Below are positions 1 to 7,502 of a stretch of DNA of 42,634 nucleotides, piece after piece. The position numbers were made by a program, and so were the translations under genes. Location: the NCBI GenBank assembly GCA_003660975.1, contig QMVG01000007.1:1-42634 (forward strand), given 5' to 3'. Within the stretch, counting starts at the first letter, position 1; the number at the start of each line of letters is the position of its first letter. The notes under the pieces were generated by a model. That model ran no database searches, was not told the origin of the DNA, and saw nothing but the letters and a program-made list of their open reading frames with translations. The DNA comes from Microcaldota archaeon (GTDB lineage Archaea > B1Sed10-29 > B47-G15).

Positions 1-2
1 TC

Positions 3-194
3 AATATTCTTCTCCAAACTAAACCAGCCATTGAAGAACATAAAAATAAAATTAAAAAATTATTTAAAAAAAATGAAAGTAAACTAAAAGTTATATCATC
101 CGATCAAATAATAAAGGAATTTAAGCAATTTTTAAAAGGAAAATCTTCATACGAGGAAACTTTATTTAAATTATACTATTCAAAGTCTGCTTAA
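3..194 (+). CDS. 3' end of an unknown protein (partial)
   Basis: An open frame enters from the left edge and runs to a TAA at 192-194, giving the last 63 residues of a protein. The peptide is Lys-rich and helical-looking, ending in LYYSKSA. The DNA is very AT-rich compared with the neighbouring genes, which fits recently acquired or accessory sequence. No motif is recognisable and the N-terminus is outside the window, so no function is offered. The frame has no internal stops over 63 codons despite AT-richness, which is the main reason to call it coding. Confidence 0.55.
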   Translation, partial: NILLQTKPAIEEHKNKIKKLFKKNESKLKVISSDQIIKEFKQFLKGKSSYEETLFKLYYSKSA

Positions 195-249
195 TTCCTT
201 ATTTTCCTTTAATTTTTCCCTTAACTTTCTTTTCCCTTGATTGAACTCC

Positions 250-717
250 CTAATTCTCTACAATTACTTGTGTTTGAACAAGGGCCATCCAAGGGCTTGA
301 TTCTGGAGCTCCCTCATAAGTCGCTGACACGCCTATCCCGTAAACGCCGTTTTCTACCTTTGTCGTGTCCAACAAAATTTCCTGGCCGTTAGATGGATTG
401 TCCACCCATTGAATTATAACATTGGGGTTGCTGTAAGGATCGCCGTTAAATCCCTGTGGAGCCAGGGAAACCAGTATTTTCGTGGCCTCACTTGGAATGC
501 TCTCTAAAGTCACTGTCACTATACCACTTATCTTTTTGCCTTCTGTTGGTGATATCTTTACTTTAAGGCCATTGTCCTCTAGATTGATTTCTGTTTTTGT
601 CTGCTGCATCTCCTGATTCTGTGTTGTCTCTCCACCTTGCTGAACGCAACCGCTTATGAAAACTATCCCAACTATCGTTAACAACAGAACTGCAATGCTG
701 CTATATTTGGACGCCAT
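250..717 (-). CDS. Secreted lipoprotein, Ig-like tail
   Basis: The 155-residue product has an N-terminal signal segment (about residues 8-22) ending in a lipobox ISGC, with Cys24 as the expected lipid-anchored residue. This is followed by a Gln/Thr-rich linker and a beta-rich domain (about 50-155) resembling an Ig/Big-type fold. It is probably tethered to the outer face of the membrane. The ATG at 717 has an AT-rich TATA-like stretch about 30 bp upstream and no Shine-Dalgarno site, suggesting a leaderless single-gene transcript. The substrate or partner cannot be read from the sequence. Confidence 0.75.
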   Translation of the reverse strand: MASKYSSIAVLLLTIVGIVFISGCVQQGGETTQNQEMQQTKTEINLEDNGLKVKISPTEGKKISGIVTVTLESIPSEATKILVSLAPQGFNGDPYSNPNVIIQWVDNPSNGQEILLDTTKVENGVYGIGVSATYEGAPESSPWMALVQTQVIVEN

Positions 718-829
718 GAATTAGGTTAAAAACTAATTCTTTAAAAATATTTCGTTTTAATCGAGAGCAGCGTATGCCATATAAAATGTGCTGTTAAATT
801 AATAAATCAAAAACTACAAAAACATAAGC

Positions 830-1762
830 ATGGCAACATCCTTATTCTATGACGCTGAAAGAAAAAAGAGAAGAATCGCTAGAGGATACAATAAGCATAG
901 GTCTGGCTTTTCATGGACCCATTTCAGCAGTAAGGAAGAGGACTCATTGGATAAGCTTATGGAAGAGCTGGGCAGAGACGCTGAATTTAAAGCAGACCTG
1001 ATAGAGGAGCAGAGGCCTAGGTTCAACATATTTAAAGACTTCTACGTGCTTATTCTTGGCATCCCAAGCAGTAAAACAATAACATCCGAAAAGGATGACT
1101 ATGACATGGAGCAGTTAGCCATTGTAATTAAAAGAGACAGGATTGTGAGCATCTCAAGGAAAAAAATGCCTTTGATAAGAAAAGTAATGTTTAAACTGAG
1201 CAAGAAAAAGAGAAGATTAAGCAGTAGTTATGTTCTTTCAATGCTTTTGGAAGAGATTACTGAAAACATAATAAAGACCATTGAATCCTATGAGGACATA
1301 ATTGAGAGCGTTGAAAACAGCATAATGAAAGGGAAGGTTGAGAGGGATGTGCTTCTGAAAGTAAACAGCATGAAGGAGAATGCATTCCATATCTCAAAGG
1401 TGCTAAAAGCAAATTACCAGTCAATTGTCAGGCTAGAAAATGCTCTGAAGAAGTGGGGCGGATATGAATTTAACGTAAACATAAAAGACAGGGTTCTTTA
1501 TGCCCTTGACAATGTAGAAACAATAAGAGAGTCTCTTAGGGGAATAACAAATCTTTACATTGGAATCATGTCGCACAGGATGAATGAGAACGTGTATAAG
1601 CTGACAATAATAGGTACTGCTTTTCTTATCCCTATGCTGATAGCAGCTTTTTATGGCATGAATGTTCCACTGCCTAAATTAACTTTTTGGCAGCTGGTCT
1701 TTATAAGTTTCACAACAGCATCGCTAATACTGGCCATAATGAAGGCCAAGAAATGGATTTAG
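830..1762 (+). CDS. corA: CorA-family divalent cation transporter
   Basis: The 310-residue protein has the CorA layout: a long soluble cytoplasmic N-terminal part with helical segments (about 130-250), then two C-terminal membrane helices (about 257-275 and 287-305). The signature GMN tripeptide is at residues 276-278, in the context AAFYGMNVPLP, at the end of the first helix. It should form a pentameric Mg2+ (or Co2+/Ni2+) channel. The N-terminal 30 residues are unusually basic. The ATG at 830 follows an AT-rich TATA-like box about 26 bp upstream, consistent with leaderless transcription. No partner gene is obvious; the next gene is convergent. Confidence 0.9.
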   Translation: MATSLFYDAERKKRRIARGYNKHRSGFSWTHFSSKEEDSLDKLMEELGRDAEFKADLIEEQRPRFNIFKDFYVLILGIPSSKTITSEKDDYDMEQLAIVIKRDRIVSISRKKMPLIRKVMFKLSKKKRRLSSSYVLSMLLEEITENIIKTIESYEDIIESVENSIMKGKVERDVLLKVNSMKENAFHISKVLKANYQSIVRLENALKKWGGYEFNVNIKDRVLYALDNVETIRESLRGITNLYIGIMSHRMNENVYKLTIIGTAFLIPMLIAAFYGMNVPLPKLTFWQLVFISFTTASLILAIMKAKKWI

Positions 1763-1769
1763 GACCAAT

Positions 1770-1964
1770 TTACTTTAAGCTTTCATCAATACTCCCATCA
1801 GGCAACATATTGTCTGGATGGTACTCTCCCTTTTCCTCCATTTGGTATCTCTTGCATTTTCTAAAGTCTCCAAAGCAGTAGTCCTCTATCCAATGCTTGT
1901 CTATTTTTCCTTCTTCATAGAACCTTTTCATTGGACATACTGAATACCACTTGCACAGCATCAC
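1770..1964 (-). CDS. Small Cys-containing protein
   Basis: A 64-residue protein with four cysteines: C4 and C10 in CKWYSVCPM, then C30 and C37 in the segment DYCFGDFRKCKRY. This spacing recalls short archaeal proteins sometimes annotated as uracil-DNA glycosylase-like or metal/Fe-S-binding, but no catalytic domain is present. Its start overlaps the end of the SdpI-type gene by 4 bp, so the two are translationally coupled. Its 3' end converges on corA, 7 bp away. Function unknown; a small metal-site protein is the cautious reading. Confidence 0.7.
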   Translation of the reverse strand: MMLCKWYSVCPMKRFYEEGKIDKHWIEDYCFGDFRKCKRYQMEEKGEYHPDNMLPDGSIDESLK

Positions 1965-2605
1965 AAACGCCTGAACAACAGATAAGAGTAAATCACAAGA
2001 TAAAAGGCAACAAGAAAAACAGATGCAATTATGAAATAGAAGGCATAATTAACGAAGATTATGCTGATTACTGTGACAAAGGCCATGGCTTTGAAAAGCT
2101 TCCCTCCCCTCTTATGTGTTTCTTTCCAAACCTTGTCATTGGACAGTGTCCATGGTGTCCTTATGCCGACAAACCAATTTCTTTTTGAGTGTTGTAGTAC
2201 CTCTCCCATGAAATAGAAAAGCAAAGACAGGGCTGGAAGAACAATGTAAGTTATTCTAACATCAACAAAATTGGCGAATACAATTATAATCTGCATGTAA
2301 AGCAAAAACAAAATAATCAATTTTACAAGCATCTTGTAATAGCTCTCGAATTTCTTATAGTTCTTCGCAAGAGGGTCTATTGCTGGCAAGATGTAAAAAA
2401 GCAAAAGCAGGAACAATGAAAGAGAGGGTATCAAAAAAAGGCTGGGAAATTTAGGCATGTATGAGTCCACATTTCCGTAAGCGTCCCAATGCATTGGAAT
2501 TTTTTCAGGCAGAATGGGAAGGAAAACAAGAGATAACAAAAACATAAGTGCAACTGCCACCAGGCCTGTTTTTGACAAATATTTCATACAGAAGATATTA
2601 AGCAA
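1961..2605 (-). CDS. SdpI/DUF1648-type membrane protein
   Basis: The 214-residue protein carries an N-terminal DUF1648 segment (IPMHWDAYGNVDSYMPK, about residues 36-52), several membrane helices, and an SdpI-like motif (NWFVGIRTPWTLSNDKVW, about 143-160), then two more C-terminal helices. In Bacillus, SdpI gives immunity to the SdpC toxin, but most homologues have no defined role and archaeal versions are best called SdpI-family. The upstream ATG gives MLNIFCMKYL; the internal ATG (MKYLSK) at 2587 is an equally possible start. It overlaps the following small Cys-rich gene, implying one transcript. Confidence 0.8.
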   Translation of the reverse strand: MLNIFCMKYLSKTGLVAVALMFLLSLVFLPILPEKIPMHWDAYGNVDSYMPKFPSLFLIPSLSLFLLLLFYILPAIDPLAKNYKKFESYYKMLVKLIILFLLYMQIIIVFANFVDVRITYIVLPALSLLFYFMGEVLQHSKRNWFVGIRTPWTLSNDKVWKETHKRGGKLFKAMAFVTVISIIFVNYAFYFIIASVFLVAFYLVIYSYLLFRRL

Positions 2606-2637
2606 AACTTATTAAAATAACCTGCCTTTAAGAGAGC

Positions 2638-3915
2638 ATGGCAAAGCTAAAGCGGAGCTTAAATTTTACAGAAGTAACCTTAACAGGTGTCGGCATCATA
2701 CTCGGGGCTGGCATATATGCTCTGATAGGCCAAGGAGTTGCCTTAACTGGCAATTCTGTTTGGCTGGCTCTGCTTTTTGGCGGTATAATTGCAATGTTCA
2801 CAGGCATGAGCTATGCTGAGCTTTCTTCTATGTTTCCAGAAGCAGGGGCTGAATACGAATACGCTTCAGAAGCGTTTGGGAAGAGGTTGGCGCTGGCCTT
2901 GGCTTTGTTGATTGTCATTGGTGCAGGCATATCTGGCTCGGTTGTTGCATTGGGCTTTGGGGGATACCTCAGCCATTTTGTGAATATTCCTATGCAACTC
3001 TCTGCTTTGTTGCTGATAGTTGCAAGTACTGGAGTCCTATTATATGGAGTAAAAGAATCTGCATGGCTTGGCATAATATTTACCATCATAGAGGCTTTAG
3101 GCCTATTTATCATAATCGCAATAGGCATTCCTCACCTTGGTGGAGTTGATTATTTTGAGATGCCGCATGGACTTACAGGCTTATTGAGCGCTACTGCCCT
3201 GATGTTCTTTGCTTTTGTGGGCTTTGGGGACATATGCAAGCTCAGTGAAGAAACAAAAAAGGCCAAAAAGATAATTCCCATAGCAACCATCTCTGCTATT
3301 GCTATAAGCACTCTGTTGTATGTGCTAGTGGGCCTTGCCGTTATCTCAATACTGCCATGGCAGGAGCTTGCTTCATCTGACGCACCAGTGGCAGTTGTGG
3401 CTCAGCATGTCTTAGGAAGCAAAGGAGGGACCACGCTTGCTATGATTGCTCTGTTCTCTACATCAAACACATTGCTGCTGTTTCTCTTAGCAACCTCAAG
3501 ACTAATGTATGGAGTTGCTGAAAAAATAAAGAAAATATCCAAACTGGCATGGGTACACCCAAGGTTCAGAACGCCGTGGTATGCTATTCTCTTTGTAAGC
3601 ACTGTCTCGGCTGTCTTTATATTTGCTGGCAGTATACGGGAAGTGGCTTTTATAGGGAATTTTAGCATATTTGTAACTTATATTGTTGTGAACGCTGCGA
3701 ACATATACATAAGAGTGAAGATGCCAAAAATCAAAAGAGGTTTCAGAGCGGGCCCATCTTTCCACAGGCTCCCAGTAATATCTGTGCTTGGCCTGCTTTC
3801 CAGCGTATTCTTGCTGCTAAACTTGTCAAAGGATGCAATAATATACGGCTCTGCAATCACTTTGCTATCCCTTGCGCTGTCTTACTTGCTGGTCAAGCCT
3901 TCAGCCAAAAAATGA
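2638..3915 (+). CDS. APC-superfamily amino acid permease
   Basis: The 425-residue product has about 12 hydrophobic helices and the N-terminal APC signature GVGIILGAGIYALIG (about residues 17-31) in the unwound first helix that binds substrate. The conserved loop FAFVGFGDICKLSEETKKAKKIIP (about 191-214) includes the EE..P pattern of the family. It should import amino acids with proton or sodium coupling; specificity cannot be read. The C-terminal end overlaps the convergent exported-protein gene by 15 bp. The start is an ATG directly after an AT-rich region. Confidence 0.88.
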   Translation: MAKLKRSLNFTEVTLTGVGIILGAGIYALIGQGVALTGNSVWLALLFGGIIAMFTGMSYAELSSMFPEAGAEYEYASEAFGKRLALALALLIVIGAGISGSVVALGFGGYLSHFVNIPMQLSALLLIVASTGVLLYGVKESAWLGIIFTIIEALGLFIIIAIGIPHLGGVDYFEMPHGLTGLLSATALMFFAFVGFGDICKLSEETKKAKKIIPIATISAIAISTLLYVLVGLAVISILPWQELASSDAPVAVVAQHVLGSKGGTTLAMIALFSTSNTLLLFLLATSRLMYGVAEKIKKISKLAWVHPRFRTPWYAILFVSTVSAVFIFAGSIREVAFIGNFSIFVTYIVVNAANIYIRVKMPKIKRGFRAGPSFHRLPVISVLGLLSSVFLLLNLSKDAIIYGSAITLLSLALSYLLVKPSAKK

Positions 3916-4431
3916 AAAGAGCATTCTCTTAAACACGTCAACGAAAGCAAGCACAGGATTACTGAACTTTTTCGCGACGTTTAAGACCAATCTTTTCTGC
4001 GGCTCTACTGTTATCAGGCCAGCCTCTTTGGCACTGAGCACCGCTGTGATTGGGTCCTCGCCGTTCTTTATGTCTTTTAGTATCTGCTTGACACTATTGA
4101 CATTTGTTTTTATCAGCAGCGAAGGGTAACGGAAAGCATCAGACCTTATGTCAGTTACTCTGCCTCCCTTGAACTCTATTGCCCCTGCTACCTGGTCATC
4201 AACAAGAACATTAATTTCATGGTCTCCCATTAGGGGGCCTAAAAAATAAGGCACATATGAGCCTATGCGCTTGTTTATCTCGCTTAGCTGATTCTTGGCC
4301 AGGGGAATTATTTCTCTTGCTTTCTGGACTATCTCAGCAGTTGTCATAGAATCTATATCCTGCGGGAAACTTATTGCCACGCAGACTGGCAATAACGCAA
4401 GCAGGAGAACAAATGGCAAAACCCTCTTCAT
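3901..4431 (-). CDS. Exported protein of unknown function
   Basis: The start is placed at ATG 4431 (MKRVLPF) because a GGAGGT Shine-Dalgarno site lies 7-8 nt upstream, and because the residues from this ATG form a clean signal peptide (about 1-18, ending CVA). A longer frame starts at 4455 but would overlap that signal. The mature part is about 158 residues. It has a central alpha/beta region that faintly recalls SCP2-like lipid-binding folds and a hydrophobic C-terminal patch (LAFVDVFKRMLFSFFG). The Shine-Dalgarno site overlaps the stop codon of the preceding anchored protein, so the two are coupled and may act together on the cell surface. Confidence 0.7.
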   Translation of the reverse strand: MKRVLPFVLLLALLPVCVAISFPQDIDSMTTAEIVQKAREIIPLAKNQLSEINKRIGSYVPYFLGPLMGDHEINVLVDDQVAGAIEFKGGRVTDIRSDAFRYPSLLIKTNVNSVKQILKDIKNGEDPITAVLSAKEAGLITVEPQKRLVLNVAKKFSNPVLAFVDVFKRMLFSFFG

Positions 4432-4442
4432 ATCAATACCTC

Positions 4443-5033
4443 CTATAACCTCCACATCAAGTTTTTGTAAACAAGCTTTAAGTTTTTAGCATCAGCAGGA
4501 AGCTCAAAAAGCAAAATTCCCTTTGCTGTCTCGCCTGTTAACAGGTGGCTGCTTTTTAATTCATCTGCTCCTTTCCTGTATGGTATGCGGTGGTAGTCAA
4601 AATTATTCTCGTCTTTCAGTATAAAGTCATTAACATCAAAGTCATATGCCTCCCTTGATGGATTCCAGACACTTATGAGCACAAAAACAAACACAGAGTT
4701 TTCCTGTGCGCTGTGATTTAGATAACCTTCTGAAGGGCTGAAATACATATACGACTTGGCCTGATTGGCATTCATCAGGGTTATGAATGCTCCATCGTCC
4801 TTATAGCCTATCCCAATGTCATTGCTCACATTGACTGTTTTATATTCTGTTGCAGCTGTGCCGATGATTTCGCTGGCTCTTTGCTGGAAAGCAATTGTAA
4901 AAACAAGCATGAAGACTACAAATACTATAAAGCCCAGTAAGAGTATATCAGAATAATCAAGGTCTCTTTTGAATACAACTTTTACTGGCTCTCCTTTGCT
5001 TCTTTTTCTCTTTTTACTTTTAGCTTTAGGCAT
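4443..5033 (-). CDS. Membrane-anchored DUF4352-like protein
   Basis: The 196-residue protein starts with a very basic cytoplasmic tail (about 1-26), one transmembrane helix (about 30-49) and an extracellular beta-sandwich (about 75-196). The external domain includes segments such as VFVLISVWNPSREAYDF and LKDENNFDYHRIPYR, typical of DUF4352/TelA-type Ig-like domains. A TATA-like box (AGCTTTATATTC on the minus strand, about 5055-5067) lies some 27 bp from the ATG, suggesting a leaderless first gene of a two-gene unit with the exported protein at 3901-4431. Molecular role unknown. Confidence 0.7.
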   Translation of the reverse strand: MPKAKSKKRKRSKGEPVKVVFKRDLDYSDILLLGFIVFVVFMLVFTIAFQQRASEIIGTAATEYKTVNVSNDIGIGYKDDGAFITLMNANQAKSYMYFSPSEGYLNHSAQENSVFVFVLISVWNPSREAYDFDVNDFILKDENNFDYHRIPYRKGADELKSSHLLTGETAKGILLFELPADAKNLKLVYKNLMWRL

Positions 5034-5135
5034 ATGTTGTTTAATACAAAGAGCATGAATATAAAGCTAACCTCAAAATGCCCACTTTGTTTGCATAGCC
5101 TTATTCCGATTAGAATTCAGGTAAAGAATAAAATT

Positions 5136-5405
5136 CTATACAGAATTCCTTTTGCTCTTGAGCTCTCTGAGTTTTCTTCTGTGGGAAGCCCACTCCTCGG
5201 CCATAAAGAAAAGGAAGATTAGGAAAATAAAGAGCGGAAGAAGGAATAGCAGGTACATAAAAGGGGAGGAAAGCTTTACAAAGAGAATAAGCACAACAGC
5301 AAAGAAAAATGCGGCAAAGGAGAAAATTAATGTCTGTTCTGAACTTTCTAACATACTCTCTACTTTCTTGATTTCCCTCTCAATTTCCTCCTCTATCCCT
5401 GCCAT
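5136..5405 (-). CDS. Small two-helix membrane protein
   Basis: An 89-residue protein with an acidic, coiled-coil-prone N-terminus (about 1-24), two adjacent membrane helices (about 26-45 and 50-68) and a basic C-terminal tail. It begins 4 nt after the stop of endonuclease III, so it is probably co-transcribed with nth. No family is recognised. The charge pattern puts both termini in the cytoplasm if the two helices form a hairpin. The tight spacing and clean topology support a real gene. Confidence 0.65.
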   Translation of the reverse strand: MAGIEEEIEREIKKVESMLESSEQTLIFSFAAFFFAVVLILFVKLSSPFMYLLFLLPLFIFLIFLFFMAEEWASHRRKLRELKSKRNSV

Positions 5406-5409
5406 AATA

Positions 5410-6087
5410 TTATTCTATTTTTGGATAATAAAGCTTTTTGCTTGGACAAATATCGCTAAGGGGGCATTTGAGACAGAGAGGTTTTCTGGCCTTGCATATG
5501 CTCTTGCCATGATTTATCAATAGGGTGTGGAAGATGGCCTGTTTACGCTGTGCAACTGTAGCTTCAAGAAGCTTCTGAACCTTTTCCCTGCTTGTTCCTT
5601 CCGGAACTATCCCTAACCTTGTTATCACTCTCTGAACATGAGTATCCACAGGAAATGATGGCTTCCCCAAAGAAAAAGCAAGAACTACACCAGCTGTTTT
5701 TGGGCCAATGCCTTTTATGGAAAGCAGCCAGGACCTGGCCTCTTCGTCTCTCATTTTCTTAAGAGGAGAAAGAGTAAAGTCAGCAAAATCCTCCTTCATT
5801 TTTCTCAAAGCGTTTTTTATGTACTTAGTTTTGCTTCTGTAAAGCCCACTTTCTTTCAGCAGCTCTTCAAGCTCTTTGTCTCTAGCAGCAAGTAATTCAT
5901 CCCATGACTTAAAGCGCTTTTTCAACTTAGCAAATGTTTTCAACGTGTTCACGTCTGTGTTGTTCTGTGAGATTATTGTCTGCACAAGCATATCCACAGG
6001 GCTCAAAGCAGGCAAGCCCATGTTTAAGCCAGCGTAAAAAGATTTCAGCCTTTTAAACACTTCATCAAGCTTCTCTGCATTTTTCAA
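5410..6087 (-). CDS. nth: Endonuclease III (DNA glycosylase/AP lyase)
   Basis: A 225-residue base-excision repair enzyme removing oxidised pyrimidines. The helix-hairpin-helix SIKGIGPKTAG carries the expected catalytic Lys130, and Asp148 follows in FPVDTH, the two residues of a bifunctional glycosylase/lyase. A [4Fe-4S] site is complete: Cys198, Cys205, Cys208 and Cys214 (C-x6-C-x2-C-x5-C). The start is a TTG at 6087 with GGGGTG 5 nt upstream; no ATG is available in frame. It leads a minus-strand unit with the small membrane protein. The window also holds an Ogg-type glycosylase at 19535-20353. Confidence 0.93.
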   Translation of the reverse strand: MKNAEKLDEVFKRLKSFYAGLNMGLPALSPVDMLVQTIISQNNTDVNTLKTFAKLKKRFKSWDELLAARDKELEELLKESGLYRSKTKYIKNALRKMKEDFADFTLSPLKKMRDEEARSWLLSIKGIGPKTAGVVLAFSLGKPSFPVDTHVQRVITRLGIVPEGTSREKVQKLLEATVAQRKQAIFHTLLINHGKSICKARKPLCLKCPLSDICPSKKLYYPKIE

Positions 6088-6143
6088 GAAAACACCCCAT
6101 AAAGCTTTTTAAATAAAAGCTATTTATAGTTTTGGTGTTTTTC

Positions 6144-7085
6144 ATGAAAAAAACAAGGAACGCAAAAAGGACAAGACCTGTGCAAAAGAAGTCAAAAAGC
6201 AAGTCAAGAGCAGTGTACTTCGCGAGCGCTTTAATAGTTGGCATAATACTAGCCACTGCAAGTGTGAGCCCACGCGCAGTAGGCATTATGAAAAGACCAA
6301 GCTGTTCAATGATTGAGGACAGGCCTTGTTACCAGACCGTCTACACATTTAGGAGCGGAAGGAGCATAACACGTGTGTGGAGGAACACAAGGCATGCAGA
6401 GTGGTTTTGGCAGAGGTTCTGCGAGAACAAGAGGCTTGCAAAAATAAGTGAAAATGAAGAGGAAACAGTAATATGTCCTGAAAGCAAGGAGAAGGTTTAC
6501 GACTGCCAGATAGGAAGGTCAAAAAGGCTACACATCCTTAAATATGCTGGAGAATGTAAAGCAGTGGAGATAAATCCGCTAAAACCGCCTAAAGGAAGCT
6601 TATACAATCCAGGCGAGATAAGCATTGAGGGAAACGACAGCTCATCATTAGAAACTAACTGCAAGCCCAAGGCAAAGGAGCAACTTACTGCAATAGAGAG
6701 TTTAGCAAAAGCCCTTGATGAAGACAAAAAAGCAGATGTGTATACAGACCACGGCATAGATGAGGTAACCCATTGGTATTACACAGGAGAGCTTGGAGAT
6801 TACTATATAGATATCCACTTTTACGGGTATATGGACAACGGGGAAGAGCATCAATTCCAGGGAAAGTACACGCTTAGATACAAAGAGGGCACTAAGCAAA
6901 TAGAGAGGCATTACGAAGCTTACTACTGGGAGGACTTACCAAAAGGGGCTTTTTTCAAGGATTATGGCTATAAATTGTACAGCAGTTACAGCGATGGGGA
7001 GAAAAACGAATCATGCGAGTGCAAGGACTACACATTGGGGGACACACCAGCGCGTGTCGGCTGTGAGGGCATCTGCTGTCACTAA
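6144..7085 (+). CDS. Anchored Cys-rich extracellular protein
   Basis: The frame begins at ATG 6144 (MKKTRNAK), preferred over in-frame TTG/GTG codons 9-12 nt earlier because GGTG lies just upstream. The 313-residue protein has a strongly basic N-terminus, one membrane helix (about 22-42), and a large exported part with many cysteines (for example PSCSMIEDRPC, CPESKEKVYDC, ESCECKDY and a terminal CEGICCH). The cysteines suggest disulfides outside the cell. No family is recognised. The basic/TM start overlaps head-to-head with nth, so the two share a short divergent promoter region. Confidence 0.7.
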   Translation: MKKTRNAKRTRPVQKKSKSKSRAVYFASALIVGIILATASVSPRAVGIMKRPSCSMIEDRPCYQTVYTFRSGRSITRVWRNTRHAEWFWQRFCENKRLAKISENEEETVICPESKEKVYDCQIGRSKRLHILKYAGECKAVEINPLKPPKGSLYNPGEISIEGNDSSSLETNCKPKAKEQLTAIESLAKALDEDKKADVYTDHGIDEVTHWYYTGELGDYYIDIHFYGYMDNGEEHQFQGKYTLRYKEGTKQIERHYEAYYWEDLPKGAFFKDYGYKLYSSYSDGEKNESCECKDYTLGDTPARVGCEGICCH

Positions 7086-7502
7086 TCACCACGGACTAGG
7101 TTCGTAGCTGAGCGAAATGTTAATTGATTTGTCTATTTGATATGAGGAAACACCAACATTTGCCAACTTGCCGTCCACGTAAAAAAGCCAGAACAAACCT
7201 TTTTCCTTATTTTCTTCAACCCCTCCTATTGATGTGATATAAGCACCCATGCCGGGATATGTTTTGTAGCGTAACTCGTCTACATTATCTCTTATGACAT
7301 CAAAGACTGTAGAACCCCTTTCAACAGAAATATTCTTAAAAATATCTTCTCCAGCCCCGTTAAATAAGATTTTTAGGTATACAGTTACATTTCCGCTTTC
7401 ATTATGGGTATTTACTCCTGTGTTTATTGGAAATATATAGAAAAAAAGAAGGGACAATATAACTATGCTAATGAGTAATATTTTGCCTTCCCAATGTTTC
7501 AA
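7086..7502 (-). CDS. Membrane-anchored DUF4430 protein
   Basis: A 138-residue protein with an N-terminal membrane anchor (about 7-25) and a single DUF4430 domain (about 38-135), the fold of the C-terminal beta domain of animal transcobalamin and intrinsic factor. The diagnostic segment is FWLFYVDGKLANVGVSSY near residues 104-121. Its ATG overlaps the stop of the 719-residue B12-capture-like protein by 4 bp, so it is the last gene of the operon. A role as accessory cobalamin-binding or docking protein at the membrane is an inference from fold and neighbours. Confidence 0.8.
   Translation of the reverse strand: MKHWEGKILLISIVILSLLFFYIFPINTGVNTHNESGNVTVYLKILFNGAGEDIFKNISVERGSTVFDVIRDNVDELRYKTYPGMGAYITSIGGVEENKEKGLFWLFYVDGKLANVGVSSYQIDKSINISLSYEPSPW

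Noticed and set aside
3402-3860. Minus-strand ORFs inside the APC permease
   Set aside because: Shadow frames; no ribosome sites and the permease frame is clear.
5131-5146. AATTCTATACAGAATT palindrome as an operator
   Set aside because: It overlaps the end of a coding sequence and is not near a promoter; likely chance in AT-rich DNA.
5034-5222. Plus-strand ORF of 62 codons
   Set aside because: It lies in the promoter region of the anchored protein and on the reverse of the small membrane protein; composition is not protein-like.
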